DNA from: Exiguobacterium sp. 9-2
Lineage (GTDB): Bacteria > Bacillota > Bacilli > Exiguobacteriales > Exiguobacteriaceae
Length of the DNA stretch: 64,000 bases
Assembly: GCF_036287235.1 (NCBI RefSeq)
Contig: NZ_CP142850.1
Coordinates: forward strand, 956,001 to 1,020,000
Direction of reading: 5' to 3'
Part shown: in pieces, positions 34,483 through 43,842 of the stretch
Position numbering within the stretch: the first letter of the stretch is position 1
How the letters are laid out: each line of letters opens with the position of its first letter
Translations under genes and position numbers: made by a program
Notes under the pieces: generated by a model
The model's input: the letters and a program-made list of their open reading frames with translations, nothing else
Databases searched by the model: none
What the model was told of the DNA's origin: nothing

Positions 34483-37038
34483 ATGAAAACATGGCTGAAT
34501 CGAACGATTGGACGGCAAATCATGTCTGCGTTTTATGTGATTTTTCTGACACTACTGTTAACGACTGGTGGTGTCTACCTATATACAAAACAACAGGTGG
34601 ATGAATCACGTCAAGAGTTGAAAATGCTAAACGAGCACCGGACACGGGCGACGGATTTATATGAGTCGTGGCAAAGCATGCAGTACGAGGTGCGTGGCTT
34701 CGTCCTGCTTGGTGATGAAGAGATGTTAAAAGAAATCGAAGCAAAGAAAAATGGCATCAATCAACAAACGACTTGGTTCGAGCGCAATGCACGCTTCAAA
34801 GAAGAACGGCAGTATGCAACGGACGCACGGGAACTCTATACAGCGTATACCCAACGCGTCATGCCGAGCCTCGTCAATTATGTCGCGGCGAAAAAAGACG
34901 GCAAAGTGACGGAACCGTTCTTGAAGATGCCGACGCTTGGAAAGGTCACGAAATCAAAACCACTCGATCCACAGCGGAAGTTCAACATCAAGACGAAGAG
35001 TGCGGCTGATATGAGTTCAAGTATCGTTGATATGGAGACGGTCTTCACAAAATATCGTAATTCCTTAAACGATCAAGAGATGGCGGCGCAAGAGCGGCTT
35101 GGTAAACAAGTCAACTCGTCGCAAATTCTCGGAGCCGTCAATATCGCAATCCTCTTATTGATTACTCTCGTTTTCGTCCGACCATTCGTCCGCCGCTTGA
35201 CGCGTCAGTTGCGTCAGTTGAACCGGGAAAGTGGACGACTCGCTAAAGGTGAGGATGCGACACCGATCGTCATCACGAATCGTCAAGATGAGATTGGTGA
35301 GTTGACGACGACGTTCAACCAGATGGCAGCCGCCATTTCCGGGCAAAAACATCAACTCGTCGCAAGTAACGACGAACTACAAAGTCAACAGGAAGAATTA
35401 ATTGCCCAGCAAGAAGAACTTCAATCGCAACAGGAAGAACTCGAAGAAGCACTCGACATCACGTTACGTAACGAGACCCATTTGCGTTATCGCAATGAGT
35501 TGACCGAGACACTTGCGTCTCGCGAAACGTTGACGGCGTATCCGGCGATCATCGAAAAATTGATTACGATCACCGATGCGGAGCTCGGAGCAATCGTCTT
35601 CCTAGAGCAAGACCGCTATACGGATCTCGTCTCTTACGGGATGACGGCAGCTCAGGAGCACCAGTTATTACATGCTTCGACGTCATTACTCGAACGCACA
35701 CGTCAAAACAAGCGTGCTGTTCGCTCGACGAAACAAGTCGCGAGTCATCATCCGCTCCCATATCCGTACGCGATGTACGAAATCGTCGTACCGGTGATGG
35801 ATCCAGCGACGAACACAATGATTGCAAGCATTTATCTCGTCCGTTACCGGGATGCCTTTACGGAAGAGCAGACGAACGAAATCTGGTCGTTCTCCCGTCA
35901 ATTGGCACTCTCCTTGCTCCGGATGCGTGTCTTTGAAGAAGTCGAACGAGAACGGGAAAAGACGTCCAAACTTCTCCATTCGATTCGGGAAGCGGTCATC
36001 TATATCGAAGGAGAGACGATTTTTGCCAATAAACCATTGCTCGCTTTATTCCATCATCCGGCGCACGATCAAGTGGCGGAAGAAGGATTGATGACGCTCG
36101 ACGTCAAAATCGAAGAGTTGGCAGTGCAAGTCGATCAACATGAGGCGTTCTTAACCTACATGGATCATGTCTGCAGTCAGGAAATTCCGACGGAGAGCTT
36201 GGCGTTGTCCTTAAACAAGGAAGAGCGATTCGTCACGCTGTATGCAGAGGAAATTCATTACGGTGGTTGTTTCCGCGGTACGATGCTCGTCTTACGTGAC
36301 GTGACGGCAGAGACAGCGATCGACCGGATGAAATCGGAATTCGTCTCGACTGTCTCGCATGAGTTGCGGACACCGCTTGCCTCGATTTACGGCTACACGG
36401 AATTGATGCTCGCGCGCGACGTCCAGGAATCAAAACGTCAACGGTATCTCGAGACGATTCATGCAGAAACCGAACGGTTGACGAATCTCGTCAACGACTT
36501 CCTCGATGTCCAGCGCATGGAATCGAGTCAGCAACAATATGACTTCAAACCGCTTGATTTGACGAAAGTCATTCAGGAAACGGTCGAGTTCCATACGGCT
36601 TCGGCAAAAGATCACGAGCTAGTCCTTGATTTTGAAGAAACGACGACGGGGCGGATTCATGCTGACGAACAAAAAATGCGTCAGCTGTTCACGAACCTGA
36701 TCAACAATGCAATCAAGTATTCACCGGATGGTGGTCAAATCACGATCACGATGCGTCAAGTCGAAGATCGTGTCCAGCTGAAGATCGAAGATGAGGGAAT
36801 CGGCATTCCGCGTCACGCGTTACCACAACTGTTTAGTAAGTTTTACCGAGTCGATAATTCGGATAGTCGAAAAATCGGCGGTACCGGTCTTGGTCTTGCG
36901 ATTTGTCAGGAAATCGTTCGTTCGCACGAAGGAATGATTCATGTCGAATCAACGGAAGGTGTCGGGTCCGCGTTCATCGTCGAACTACCGATCGTCCAGT
37001 CCGTCGTACCGGTCACGGAATCGGCAGATGAATGTTAA
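34483..37038 (+). CDS. Large sensor histidine kinase (CHASE3-like, HAMP, GAF, HisKA-HATPase)
   Basis: 851 aa. Helix 1 (about residues 13-33), an extracytoplasmic CHASE3-like helical sensor, helix 2 (about 216-233), HAMP, a Glu/Gln-rich coiled coil with the repeat QSQQEEL, a GAF-type domain (about 340-490), a PAS-like segment, then HisKA with the phospho-acceptor His626 in SHELRTP, N-box NLINNAIKYSPDGG, G1 DEGIGIP, F-box FSKFYR and G2 GTGLGLAI. No response regulator gene adjoins it; it is an orphan kinase. Ligand unknown. GGGAAAGGAG precedes ATG at 34483. Confidence 0.9.
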   Translation: MKTWLNRTIGRQIMSAFYVIFLTLLLTTGGVYLYTKQQVDESRQELKMLNEHRTRATDLYESWQSMQYEVRGFVLLGDEEMLKEIEAKKNGINQQTTWFERNARFKEERQYATDARELYTAYTQRVMPSLVNYVAAKKDGKVTEPFLKMPTLGKVTKSKPLDPQRKFNIKTKSAADMSSSIVDMETVFTKYRNSLNDQEMAAQERLGKQVNSSQILGAVNIAILLLITLVFVRPFVRRLTRQLRQLNRESGRLAKGEDATPIVITNRQDEIGELTTTFNQMAAAISGQKHQLVASNDELQSQQEELIAQQEELQSQQEELEEALDITLRNETHLRYRNELTETLASRETLTAYPAIIEKLITITDAELGAIVFLEQDRYTDLVSYGMTAAQEHQLLHASTSLLERTRQNKRAVRSTKQVASHHPLPYPYAMYEIVVPVMDPATNTMIASIYLVRYRDAFTEEQTNEIWSFSRQLALSLLRMRVFEEVEREREKTSKLLHSIREAVIYIEGETIFANKPLLALFHHPAHDQVAEEGLMTLDVKIEELAVQVDQHEAFLTYMDHVCSQEIPTESLALSLNKEERFVTLYAEEIHYGGCFRGTMLVLRDVTAETAIDRMKSEFVSTVSHELRTPLASIYGYTELMLARDVQESKRQRYLETIHAETERLTNLVNDFLDVQRMESSQQQYDFKPLDLTKVIQETVEFHTASAKDHELVLDFEETTTGRIHADEQKMRQLFTNLINNAIKYSPDGGQITITMRQVEDRVQLKIEDEGIGIPRHALPQLFSKFYRVDNSDSRKIGGTGLGLAICQEIVRSHEGMIHVESTEGVGSAFIVELPIVQSVVPVTESADEC

Positions 37039-37042
37039 TGTC

Positions 37043-37083
37043 AAAAGCGTTCTTTGATTTTTTAATCAAAGGGCGTTTTTTTG
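37043..37083 (+). terminator. Terminator after the histidine kinase gene
   Basis: AAAAGCG..CTTTGATT / AATCAAAG..CGTTTTT stem with T-run. Confidence 0.85.
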
Positions 37084-37140
37084 TTGGTTTCATCTGCAAA
37101 ACGGGAATTAACTACTATCAAATAGAAAGGAAGTGAGGAG

Positions 37141-38292
37141 ATGCGGCGAAGCAGATGGCCTTGTTAAGTCCGACGATCGTTCATTCTTTGGATCCTGATC
37201 GAAGCCAGTAGTTCGTTCATTCCAGCGTATGTGATTGAGCGCTTTTACTGGGAAGACCGGGGAATGAGCATTGCCGACGTCGTCATCGCAGAAATCGTCT
37301 TTGCTTGGGTCATGTTGATTGGTGAGGTCCCGTTCGGTTTGTTATCCGATCGGTGGGGCAGAAAGACGTTCATTCTGGCTGGTTTCGTATGTGAGTGGTT
37401 ATCGTTTACGGTGTTGATTGAAGCGCACTCATTACCTGCCTTCCTCTTAGCGATGGTCCTTGCCGGCATCGGTGGCGCAGCACTTAGTGGAACGCTTGAA
37501 GCCCACGTCTATGAAACGTTACGAATGCATAGGAGAGAAGAGCGATTCGAGACGGTCTGGCGAGTGATTTCAATCGGTGGTTTATTGACGTCAGGACTCG
37601 CAGGACTTGTGGGGAGTTACGCTGTGCGATCGGTAGACTTGATTTGGCACTATCACGTATCTTGGTGGGTATTGCTCGGAACAGTACTACTGACGTTTTT
37701 CTTAAAGGAAGCATCGCGAGAACAAGACGGAGAGACGAGTTCATTAAAGACATTGCTAAACGGTTTTTCGTTTCGACGCGTCTACGTCCGAATTCTTTGT
37801 CTTGTCTTGTTATACGGGGTGACGATTGATTTCGTCGATGAGTTTTGGCAACTTTATCTACGGGATCAAACGATACCGATGGTCCATTTCGGATTCGTTT
37901 TCGTGTTATTTCAAATCATGCAGGCGACCGGCGCGTCCTTATCTCAGTTCCGATCGCCCGTCGGATGGGCGATGATCTATATCGTGTGTCTTGCCGGATT
38001 GTCGGTTGCCTCTCCGCTCGTCAGTATCGGGTTACTCGGGACGCTGTACTTGTGCTATGGTTGGGCTGAGCCTTATTTGACCACTGTCATCCAAGAAGTT
38101 GCGCCGACAAATGGACGCGCAACGTTTACGTCGCTGATCTCAGTCATTGAACGTTTAGCTGTGCTTGGAACCGGTACGCTATTCGTCTTCGTCGAACGTG
38201 TCTTCTCGCTTCAGATGACCTATGCCGCGCTCGGTCTCGTCTCACTTATGTTGCTTCTGTTGTATAGTGTGACGCGCACGCGTCAGAACTGA
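37141..38292 (+). pseudogene. MFS transporter with a disrupted 5' end
   Basis: The body (from 37231, 353 codons) is an MFS transporter with about 11 helices and motif A GLLSDRWGRKTF. Upstream in the same frame, 37180-37230 still encodes the first helix (FILWILIEASSSFIPAY) but without a start codon. The ATG with a good SD at 37141 runs into an in-frame TAA at 37165. A second frame, from ATG 37155, begins MALLSPTIV and would join the first helix after a 1-nt shift near 37182. A frameshift, or a sequencing error, is therefore likely; initiation at GTG 37231 would drop helix 1. Confidence 0.6.
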
Positions 38293-38295
38293 ATC

Positions 38296-38333
38296 AAAAA
38301 AAGGACAAAGGTGCATTGACCTTTGTCCTTTTG
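38296..38333. terminator. Bidirectional terminator between two MFS genes
   Basis: Perfect stem AAAGGACAAAGGT / ACCTTTGTCCTTT with flanking A- and T-runs. Confidence 0.9.
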
Positions 38334-38344
38334 ACTGTCATTTA

Positions 38345-39517
38345 TTACGACACGTGTCGTTGCTCCTGAGAAGAACGTGCCAATACCTGGCGAGCCGGTT
38401 GCCACATCAACAAGGAGAGGACTCCTGTAAGCGCATAGACGAGCTCGATCGCCAACAGATCGGCAAGCCATCCGAACAGCAGACTACCGAGACAGAAGCA
38501 GAGTGCATACACGGTTTGTTGTACGCTATAGACATACGGTAACCGTTCGAGTGGTGTCGTCGTCTGCAACAACGTATTCAGCTCAATCGCTCGGACTTGA
38601 CTTGCAAACCCTTGGAACAGACAAGCGATCACGGCAAGTGTGACGATTGGAGCGAAAGCAAACAAGAAGGTCGCAGCAATCGAAAAGCCGATACTTCGAT
38701 AAAGCAACGAACGCGTTCCACGACGACGTAACATCATGTAACTGCCGGCGATCATGCTCAGCAGATAGAAGGCATTTAGAATGCCCCACCAGCGTTCCGA
38801 TAGCTGGAAATGTGTATCGATGTAGACGAGGAACAGAGCAGAAATCCAAGCCGTACTGACGAACGCATCGATTCCGACGAGATACGTGTTGGCTTTCGCG
38901 AAAGGATGCGTTCGCGTGTAGCGAATACTCGACCGGAAGGAGACGTCTTCCCCTTCCATCGAAGGGTCGGGGAGAGAGCGGACGCTTCGATAGAACAGAT
39001 AGCTGATGAGACTCGCACCTAAAAACAGACCCGTCGCGACGGACAAGACGGAAAGCGGCGATAACCAGCTGACCAGAATGGCACCAAGCGGCCACATGAT
39101 GAGCTGAATCACTTGATTCGAACCTTGTACGAGACTGTTAGCTTTTTGGACATCCTGACACAGTCGAGGGATGAAGGCACTTTCGATTGGACGAGCAAAT
39201 CCGTCGAAGAAAGCGATACATCCAACGAGTGCGAGGATAAGTGGCAGTGGTAAATTAAATCCCCAGATGATGCCTAATAGAATCGTCTTGAGGAGTTGAC
39301 TGCCGAACAACAACGAGGCATGGGGAACACGTTGAGCGACTTGGACGAATAAGAAGCCGCTTCCTGTCATGCCTGCTGTGACGAGAACAGGAAACAGGGC
39401 AGAGAGACTCGCTTGCCCTGTCGTTTGATAGATCATCGCGATCAGGGAGACGATATAGAGCGCATCTCCCGCGTTCGCAATCCATTGACTGACCAATAAA
39501 AGCGTAAACCGGTTCAT
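38345..39517 (-). CDS. MFS transporter (MFS_3/macrolide-efflux-like)
   Basis: 390-aa membrane protein with 12 predicted helices and the opening FTLLLVSQWIANAGDALYIVS, typical of the MFS_3 group that includes macrolide efflux proteins. Helix 5-to-6 region keeps a D.FARPIESAFIPRL string. Export of a drug or metabolite is inferred. TGGAGG precedes ATG at 39517, and the start codon sits inside an inverted repeat. Convergent with the disrupted MFS gene. Confidence 0.85.
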   Translation of the reverse strand: MNRFTLLLVSQWIANAGDALYIVSLIAMIYQTTGQASLSALFPVLVTAGMTGSGFLFVQVAQRVPHASLLFGSQLLKTILLGIIWGFNLPLPLILALVGCIAFFDGFARPIESAFIPRLCQDVQKANSLVQGSNQVIQLIMWPLGAILVSWLSPLSVLSVATGLFLGASLISYLFYRSVRSLPDPSMEGEDVSFRSSIRYTRTHPFAKANTYLVGIDAFVSTAWISALFLVYIDTHFQLSERWWGILNAFYLLSMIAGSYMMLRRRGTRSLLYRSIGFSIAATFLFAFAPIVTLAVIACLFQGFASQVRAIELNTLLQTTTPLERLPYVYSVQQTVYALCFCLGSLLFGWLADLLAIELVYALTGVLSLLMWQPARQVLARSSQEQRHVS

Positions 39518-39572
39518 TCTGAATGACCTCCATATCGTACGTATTTAATTAGGAGTGAGAATTCAGAATGAC
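39515..39572 (-). promoter_or_regulatory. Inverted repeat covering the MFS start codon
   Basis: In the minus-strand RNA, CATTCTGAAT (about 39572-39563) can pair with ATTCAGAATG (about 39524-39515), which contains the start codon; the SD TGGAGG is in the loop. It might modulate translation or be a repressor site. Evidence is only the repeat. Confidence 0.35.
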
Positions 39573-39631
39573 TTACATTGGACGCCCTCATTTCGTGTTT
39601 TTTTCTAGTGTAAGAGGAAAAAAATGGATTG

Positions 39632-40660
39632 TCAATCAGAATCGTGACGGGAGTTCCGGGCAACGAGTGTAAAGGAATCAACCATCGATGTCGCGGCAGC
39701 TTCGTCTTGAGCACGAGATTCCGATAGCTTGATTGGTTTTAGTTGCTGGCGGAATCGGAAAGCCCGTTCGAGTCGACTCATGAATAGATTGCTGAAAAAG
39801 ACGACTAATGCTAGTCCAATCAGTGGAACGAGGAACATATGGTTGAGCCACGACGTCGCCGAAAACTGATTGTAGTAATAGCCAAACATCGATGACCATT
39901 CAAAGATCGTTGGAGCAGTTCCTACATGTAAATTAACTGTTCCGGCGAAGAAAATATCAAAGAGCGATAAGTGGACGAGTAACATCAACGTTTGGATGAA
40001 CTGTTGCATAAAAACGATTGTCAACGTTGGAACAAGATGTGGCCAAATATGGCGTCTGAACCGATGCCACGGACTGCCACCAAGCGTCTGGGCGACAATC
40101 ATGAACTCTTGACTAAGTAACTGGCGGGTCTCAGCAATCAGATAAAGCGATAAAGAGGGGAGACCAAGCAAAATCAAGACGATCAATTCAAACGATACAC
40201 GATCAAAAAGTGGTGGGATAGCAGTCGAATCAAAGAACGTAAGTGATGGAAGCAAAATGAGCAACGCGACAAGAGAGAGCGGTAAAACTAAAAACCCATC
40301 AAAAACAAGTTTTAAGTATCGATTGACGCGAGCACTTCGGAAAGCTAGCGGAATTGCGATCACTAGCGAAAGAAACATTCGACCGAGCGCAACAATCATA
40401 CAAATACCGGCTGTCCATTTAAATCCTTCAATCATCAATTGAAAGAGGTCATAGCCAGAGCGGTCTGTACCGAGCCATTGATCACTTGACGGTTTTAGTG
40501 GTGATGTCGCAAGGAACGTACCGTCTTCAGCATACCGGTTCGAAATTTGATCGACTTGACCATCACGGAAGATTGTATTTCCAAAACTAAGCAGCAGTAA
40601 ACCAGCGAGTAAAACTAAACATAGCCAGAAGATAGGATCTCGCATCAAAGTACGACGCAT
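39632..40660 (-). CDS. ABC permease, oligopeptide (DppC-like) type
   Basis: 342-aa permease with about six helices and the DppC-style N-terminal first helix plus periplasmic loop containing WLGTDRSGYDLF, the signature of OppC/DppC proteins. An EAA-like loop reads MIVAQTLGGSPWHRFRRHIWP. GAAAGGGGG precedes ATG at 40660, which overlaps the stop of the partner permease (TGATG). No ATPase or binding protein gene is near; it lies in an operon with moxR and DUF58 genes. Confidence 0.82.
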   Translation of the reverse strand: MRRTLMRDPIFWLCLVLLAGLLLLSFGNTIFRDGQVDQISNRYAEDGTFLATSPLKPSSDQWLGTDRSGYDLFQLMIEGFKWTAGICMIVALGRMFLSLVIAIPLAFRSARVNRYLKLVFDGFLVLPLSLVALLILLPSLTFFDSTAIPPLFDRVSFELIVLILLGLPSLSLYLIAETRQLLSQEFMIVAQTLGGSPWHRFRRHIWPHLVPTLTIVFMQQFIQTLMLLVHLSLFDIFFAGTVNLHVGTAPTIFEWSSMFGYYYNQFSATSWLNHMFLVPLIGLALVVFFSNLFMSRLERAFRFRQQLKPIKLSESRAQDEAAATSMVDSFTLVARNSRHDSD

Positions 40661-41520
40661 CAAATACCCCCTTTCCAGGCGTTCGGAATTAGCCATTCTG
40701 CCAGTAAATCAATGATAAAGATCGGGAGATAGATTAAGAACAAGATGACCATCAAAATCGGCATTTGTCCATTATAAAAGACGAACCGGAACATACCTTG
40801 GACTTCGAATGTGTATTCAATGATTACGAGACTCGATAAGACCGTAATGATATTCGCTCGGAAAAACAGATAAAACCGATAGATCATTGTCGGAATCAAG
40901 TGTTTCCAGAAAAGAGCGGCAGGACGAATGCCTTTAGCCCGTGCGAGTTCAAGGAAAGGAGCAGCTTCCTGTTCGAGTACTTGCGTCGTTAACCATTTGA
41001 TAAAGAAGAATAGTGTTGTCAACGTTAGCGTAAGAATCGGTAAAAAACGAATGTACTCAGCATAGGATCCCGCAATTTCGATTTTGTCATACCCGGTCGT
41101 TTTAAACAGATAGAGGACAAGGAATTGTGAAAGAATGATCCAGAACAGATCCGGAACCATCTCAAGCGTCCGAGTCGTTTGTTTCAGCATCATGCGTGTT
41201 TTGCGACCACTCCGATAAAACAAATAAGCATAAAAAATCGCACACACAGCGGAGACCAGCATAGCTGTCGTAAAGATGATCAAGGTCTCTTTAATGAATG
41301 GACTGATGGTAGGAAGCAACAAGAATTCCTTTTGAGCGGTTACGTTGAAATAAGTAATCTCATCAAGTTTCGTTAATTGAGCAAATTGTTGCTTCAGACC
41401 TTCCCAGTAGCTTGCTGGATTGAATTTCATTTGTGCGACGAGCGCCGGAAGGGCGCTGATCGCAATCAAGACAAAAAAAGCCACGATGAGCTGAATTGAT
41501 TTTCGGGCGATAAACACCAT
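40660..41520 (-). CDS. ABC permease, oligopeptide (DppB-like) type
   Basis: 286-aa permease with about six helices. The EAA loop ELARAKGIRPAALFWKHLIP is well preserved. It pairs with the overlapping DppC-like gene to form a heterodimeric channel. ATG at 41520 follows AAAGGAG. It begins 28 nt after the DUF58 gene, so it belongs to the moxR operon. The absence of a cognate ATPase in the operon is notable. Confidence 0.8.
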   Translation of the reverse strand: MVFIARKSIQLIVAFFVLIAISALPALVAQMKFNPASYWEGLKQQFAQLTKLDEITYFNVTAQKEFLLLPTISPFIKETLIIFTTAMLVSAVCAIFYAYLFYRSGRKTRMMLKQTTRTLEMVPDLFWIILSQFLVLYLFKTTGYDKIEIAGSYAEYIRFLPILTLTLTTLFFFIKWLTTQVLEQEAAPFLELARAKGIRPAALFWKHLIPTMIYRFYLFFRANIITVLSSLVIIEYTFEVQGMFRFVFYNGQMPILMVILFLIYLPIFIIDLLAEWLIPNAWKGGI

Positions 41521-41548
41521 GAGGCGAAAAACTCCTTTCTTTGGATCC

Positions 41549-42616
41549 TCAGCCGATGGCGAGGATCCGGTCATTGCCAATTTGGATCAACTGACTGTTC
41601 ATATGTTTCCGGCGCAGTACATAGCGTTCGAACTGTTGTGTCGCGATGAACGAATCACGCGTCGAGACCGTCGAAAGGGTCATCAGGACATGTTTTAATT
41701 GCGGTTGTCCTTCTTGTAACGAGAGATGTGTCATCCGGTTTGCTCCGTCGAGTCGATTCAAGAACAGTTCAATCTTACAGCCCTCCTTGATTAATTCACT
41801 GATCAGGAATGCCGCTTGTTCGATGAACGTCTCAAATTGTTGGTGGAGTCCGTAACCGCTCGGGGCAGATAAGTTCAAGGCAATCGTAAACGTATCTTGA
41901 TTGCTCGTTTCGAATACTTTTGCCTGCAAGCGACCGGTCTTCGCCGTCGCATACCAATCGATCTCTTTTGACGGTTCCGCCGTATAGGGTTTTGCACCAA
42001 GTTGAACCAGTTTGTTCTTGAGCGGTGAGTAACGGTCTGGTCGATCACCGATCCGTAAACGCTGTAAAAGAAGCGGCGTCGCTTGCGCCGTCAAGGACGG
42101 TAAGACTGTAAACGACGGGTATGTATCGAACGTAAAGAGATAGACGCCCATCTTCCAAGGCAGGCGAATCGTCAAGATGATCTCATCGAACTCGGCTGGT
42201 CCGCGGCGAACCGTCTGAATCGGGATCGTCACTGCGTCTTCAGAGTCAATCACTGCATGAAACGTCGCCGGATGTAGTGGGTCCATCTCCGGGAAGATGA
42301 CTCCGCCATCCGTGTGCAAACGAAGTGTCGCTTCGAGTCCGAGTTGACTCAAGGATTCGACGCCGAAGACTTGTAGATGGAGTGATGTCTGTTCCTGGTT
42401 GAACATCAATGATTCATAATGTTTCCATTCGATTGCGACATCCCGTCGGAGCTGCTTTTCTGTTCGCCCGACGACGAAATGAATCGTCGCTAAGGCTGCG
42501 AACAGAAAACCGAGGACAGAAAGACGCGGAATGAAAAGAAAGATGAACGTCATCGTGACGTACAGTGGAAAGAGTCGACGTTCAAGCCAAAACGGGACGG
42601 AACGTTCAATCTGCAT
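41549..42616 (-). CDS. DUF58 domain protein
   Basis: 355-aa protein with two N-terminal helices (about residues 16-48) and a soluble C-terminal region containing the DUF58 block KPYTAEPSKEIDWYATAKTG (about 195-215) and a von Willebrand A-like end. DUF58 proteins nearly always sit next to MoxR ATPases and are thought to act as their membrane-bound partners. ATG at 42616 is 6 nt after the moxR stop. Biochemical function unknown. Confidence 0.85.
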   Translation of the reverse strand: MQIERSVPFWLERRLFPLYVTMTFIFLFIPRLSVLGFLFAALATIHFVVGRTEKQLRRDVAIEWKHYESLMFNQEQTSLHLQVFGVESLSQLGLEATLRLHTDGGVIFPEMDPLHPATFHAVIDSEDAVTIPIQTVRRGPAEFDEIILTIRLPWKMGVYLFTFDTYPSFTVLPSLTAQATPLLLQRLRIGDRPDRYSPLKNKLVQLGAKPYTAEPSKEIDWYATAKTGRLQAKVFETSNQDTFTIALNLSAPSGYGLHQQFETFIEQAAFLISELIKEGCKIELFLNRLDGANRMTHLSLQEGQPQLKHVLMTLSTVSTRDSFIATQQFERYVLRRKHMNSQLIQIGNDRILAIG

Positions 42617-42622
42617 GATTCG

Positions 42623-43546
42623 TCACCCCATCTCGACCGGAACCGGCACGTCGTCAAGAATATGCGTCAAGACAGCCGCTTTCGTCGTCTTGATTCCACC
42701 TTCAAGTGTCAGTGTCAGACGATGGGACAGGACGTGTTTTGCAAGATATTTGATATCTTCCGGGATGATGAAGTCGCGTTGATTCAAGAACGCGTAGCTT
42801 TGCGAGGCGCGAAGTAATGCAATCGCTCCACGCGGACTGACGCCGACTTCAATGAGTTCATGGTTTCGTGTCGCTTGGACGATATGGAGCAAGTAATCGA
42901 GCACGTCTTGTGATGCATGGACGCGGCGTGCCTCTTCCTGCCAGGAAATCAAGTCACCGCCTGACGCGATGCCGATAGCTGACCGACGGACGTTCGTCAG
43001 AATCTCAGACAATAAGCGCCGTTCGTTCTCGAAATCCGGATAACCGACTTCAATTGCGACCATGAACCGGTCGAGTTGGGCGTCCGGTAATGGGAACGTT
43101 CCTGCCGATTCAATCGGGTTTTGTGTCGCGATGACGAAAAATGGAACTGGCATCTGATAGGTCGTTCCACCGATCGAGACTTGACGTTCTTCCATCGCTT
43201 CGAGCAATGCCGATTGTGTCCGCGGAACAGCACGGTTGATCTCATCAATCAAGACGACGTTCGCGAACAATGGACCGCGTTTATTCTCGAACTCCTGTGT
43301 CTTTAAGTTGAAGAAGTCCGAACCGATGACATCGGACGGAAGCAAATCCGCCGTAAACTGGATACGCGAGAAAGCACTTTCAAAGCTCTGAGCGAGCGCT
43401 TTGGCGAGCATCGTTTTCCCTGTTCCCGGTACATCTTCTAATAGAATATGTCCTTCTGCGATGAGTGCCGTCAGACAAAGATCAATGACGTCCGGTTTAC
43501 CGAGATAGATGGAATTGAGTTGGTCTTTTAATTGTTGTAATTTCAC
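42623..43546 (-). CDS. MoxR family AAA+ ATPase
   Basis: 307-aa cytosolic AAA+ chaperone-like ATPase. Walker A EDVPGTGKTMLAKAL (about residues 34-48), Walker B VVLIDEINRA, sensor 1 IATQNPIE and the arginine-finger region LPDAQLDRFM are seen. MoxR proteins remodel or insert metal into partner proteins. The start is GTG at 43546 with GGAGGG 7 nt upstream. It heads the moxR-DUF58-permease operon. Confidence 0.92.
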   Translation of the reverse strand: MKLQQLKDQLNSIYLGKPDVIDLCLTALIAEGHILLEDVPGTGKTMLAKALAQSFESAFSRIQFTADLLPSDVIGSDFFNLKTQEFENKRGPLFANVVLIDEINRAVPRTQSALLEAMEERQVSIGGTTYQMPVPFFVIATQNPIESAGTFPLPDAQLDRFMVAIEVGYPDFENERRLLSEILTNVRRSAIGIASGGDLISWQEEARRVHASQDVLDYLLHIVQATRNHELIEVGVSPRGAIALLRASQSYAFLNQRDFIIPEDIKYLAKHVLSHRLTLTLEGGIKTTKAAVLTHILDDVPVPVEMG

Positions 43547-43776
43547 AGGAAATCCCTCCAAAGTTAAATGGTTGAGTAGTGTGCTAATTGTTGTTCAAAG
43601 CGGATCACGAGATCGCGAACACGTGAAGACACATCTGATGTATAAAGATAGGGTGATTTTTTAAGAACGATGATTCAGTTTTTTAAGGAAAAAATATCCA
43701 TATGTACTTAGGGAGATTTTAGCATACTGTGTTAACAAATAAAAACAATTTTCTGAAAATAAAGACAAGGTGAGAC

Positions 43777-43802
43777 GATTCATTTTCAAGTGGTGAGGGT
43801 AT
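43777..43802 (+). promoter_or_regulatory. Possible sigma-B-type promoter of the NmrA-like gene
   Basis: GATTCA-N14-GGGTAT: the -10 is the perfect sigma-B element, the -35 matches GTTTAA at 4 of 6. It lies about 40 bp before the start codon. The region 43547-43776 shows nothing else clear. Confidence 0.4.
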
Positions 43803-43842
43803 GATGGAATCAGTGGATCTTGAAAGAGAAAGGATGTTTCGT

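Noticed and set aside
37155-37210. Short ORF beginning MALLSPTIV
   Set aside because: Not an independent gene; it is best read as the displaced N terminus of the disrupted MFS gene.
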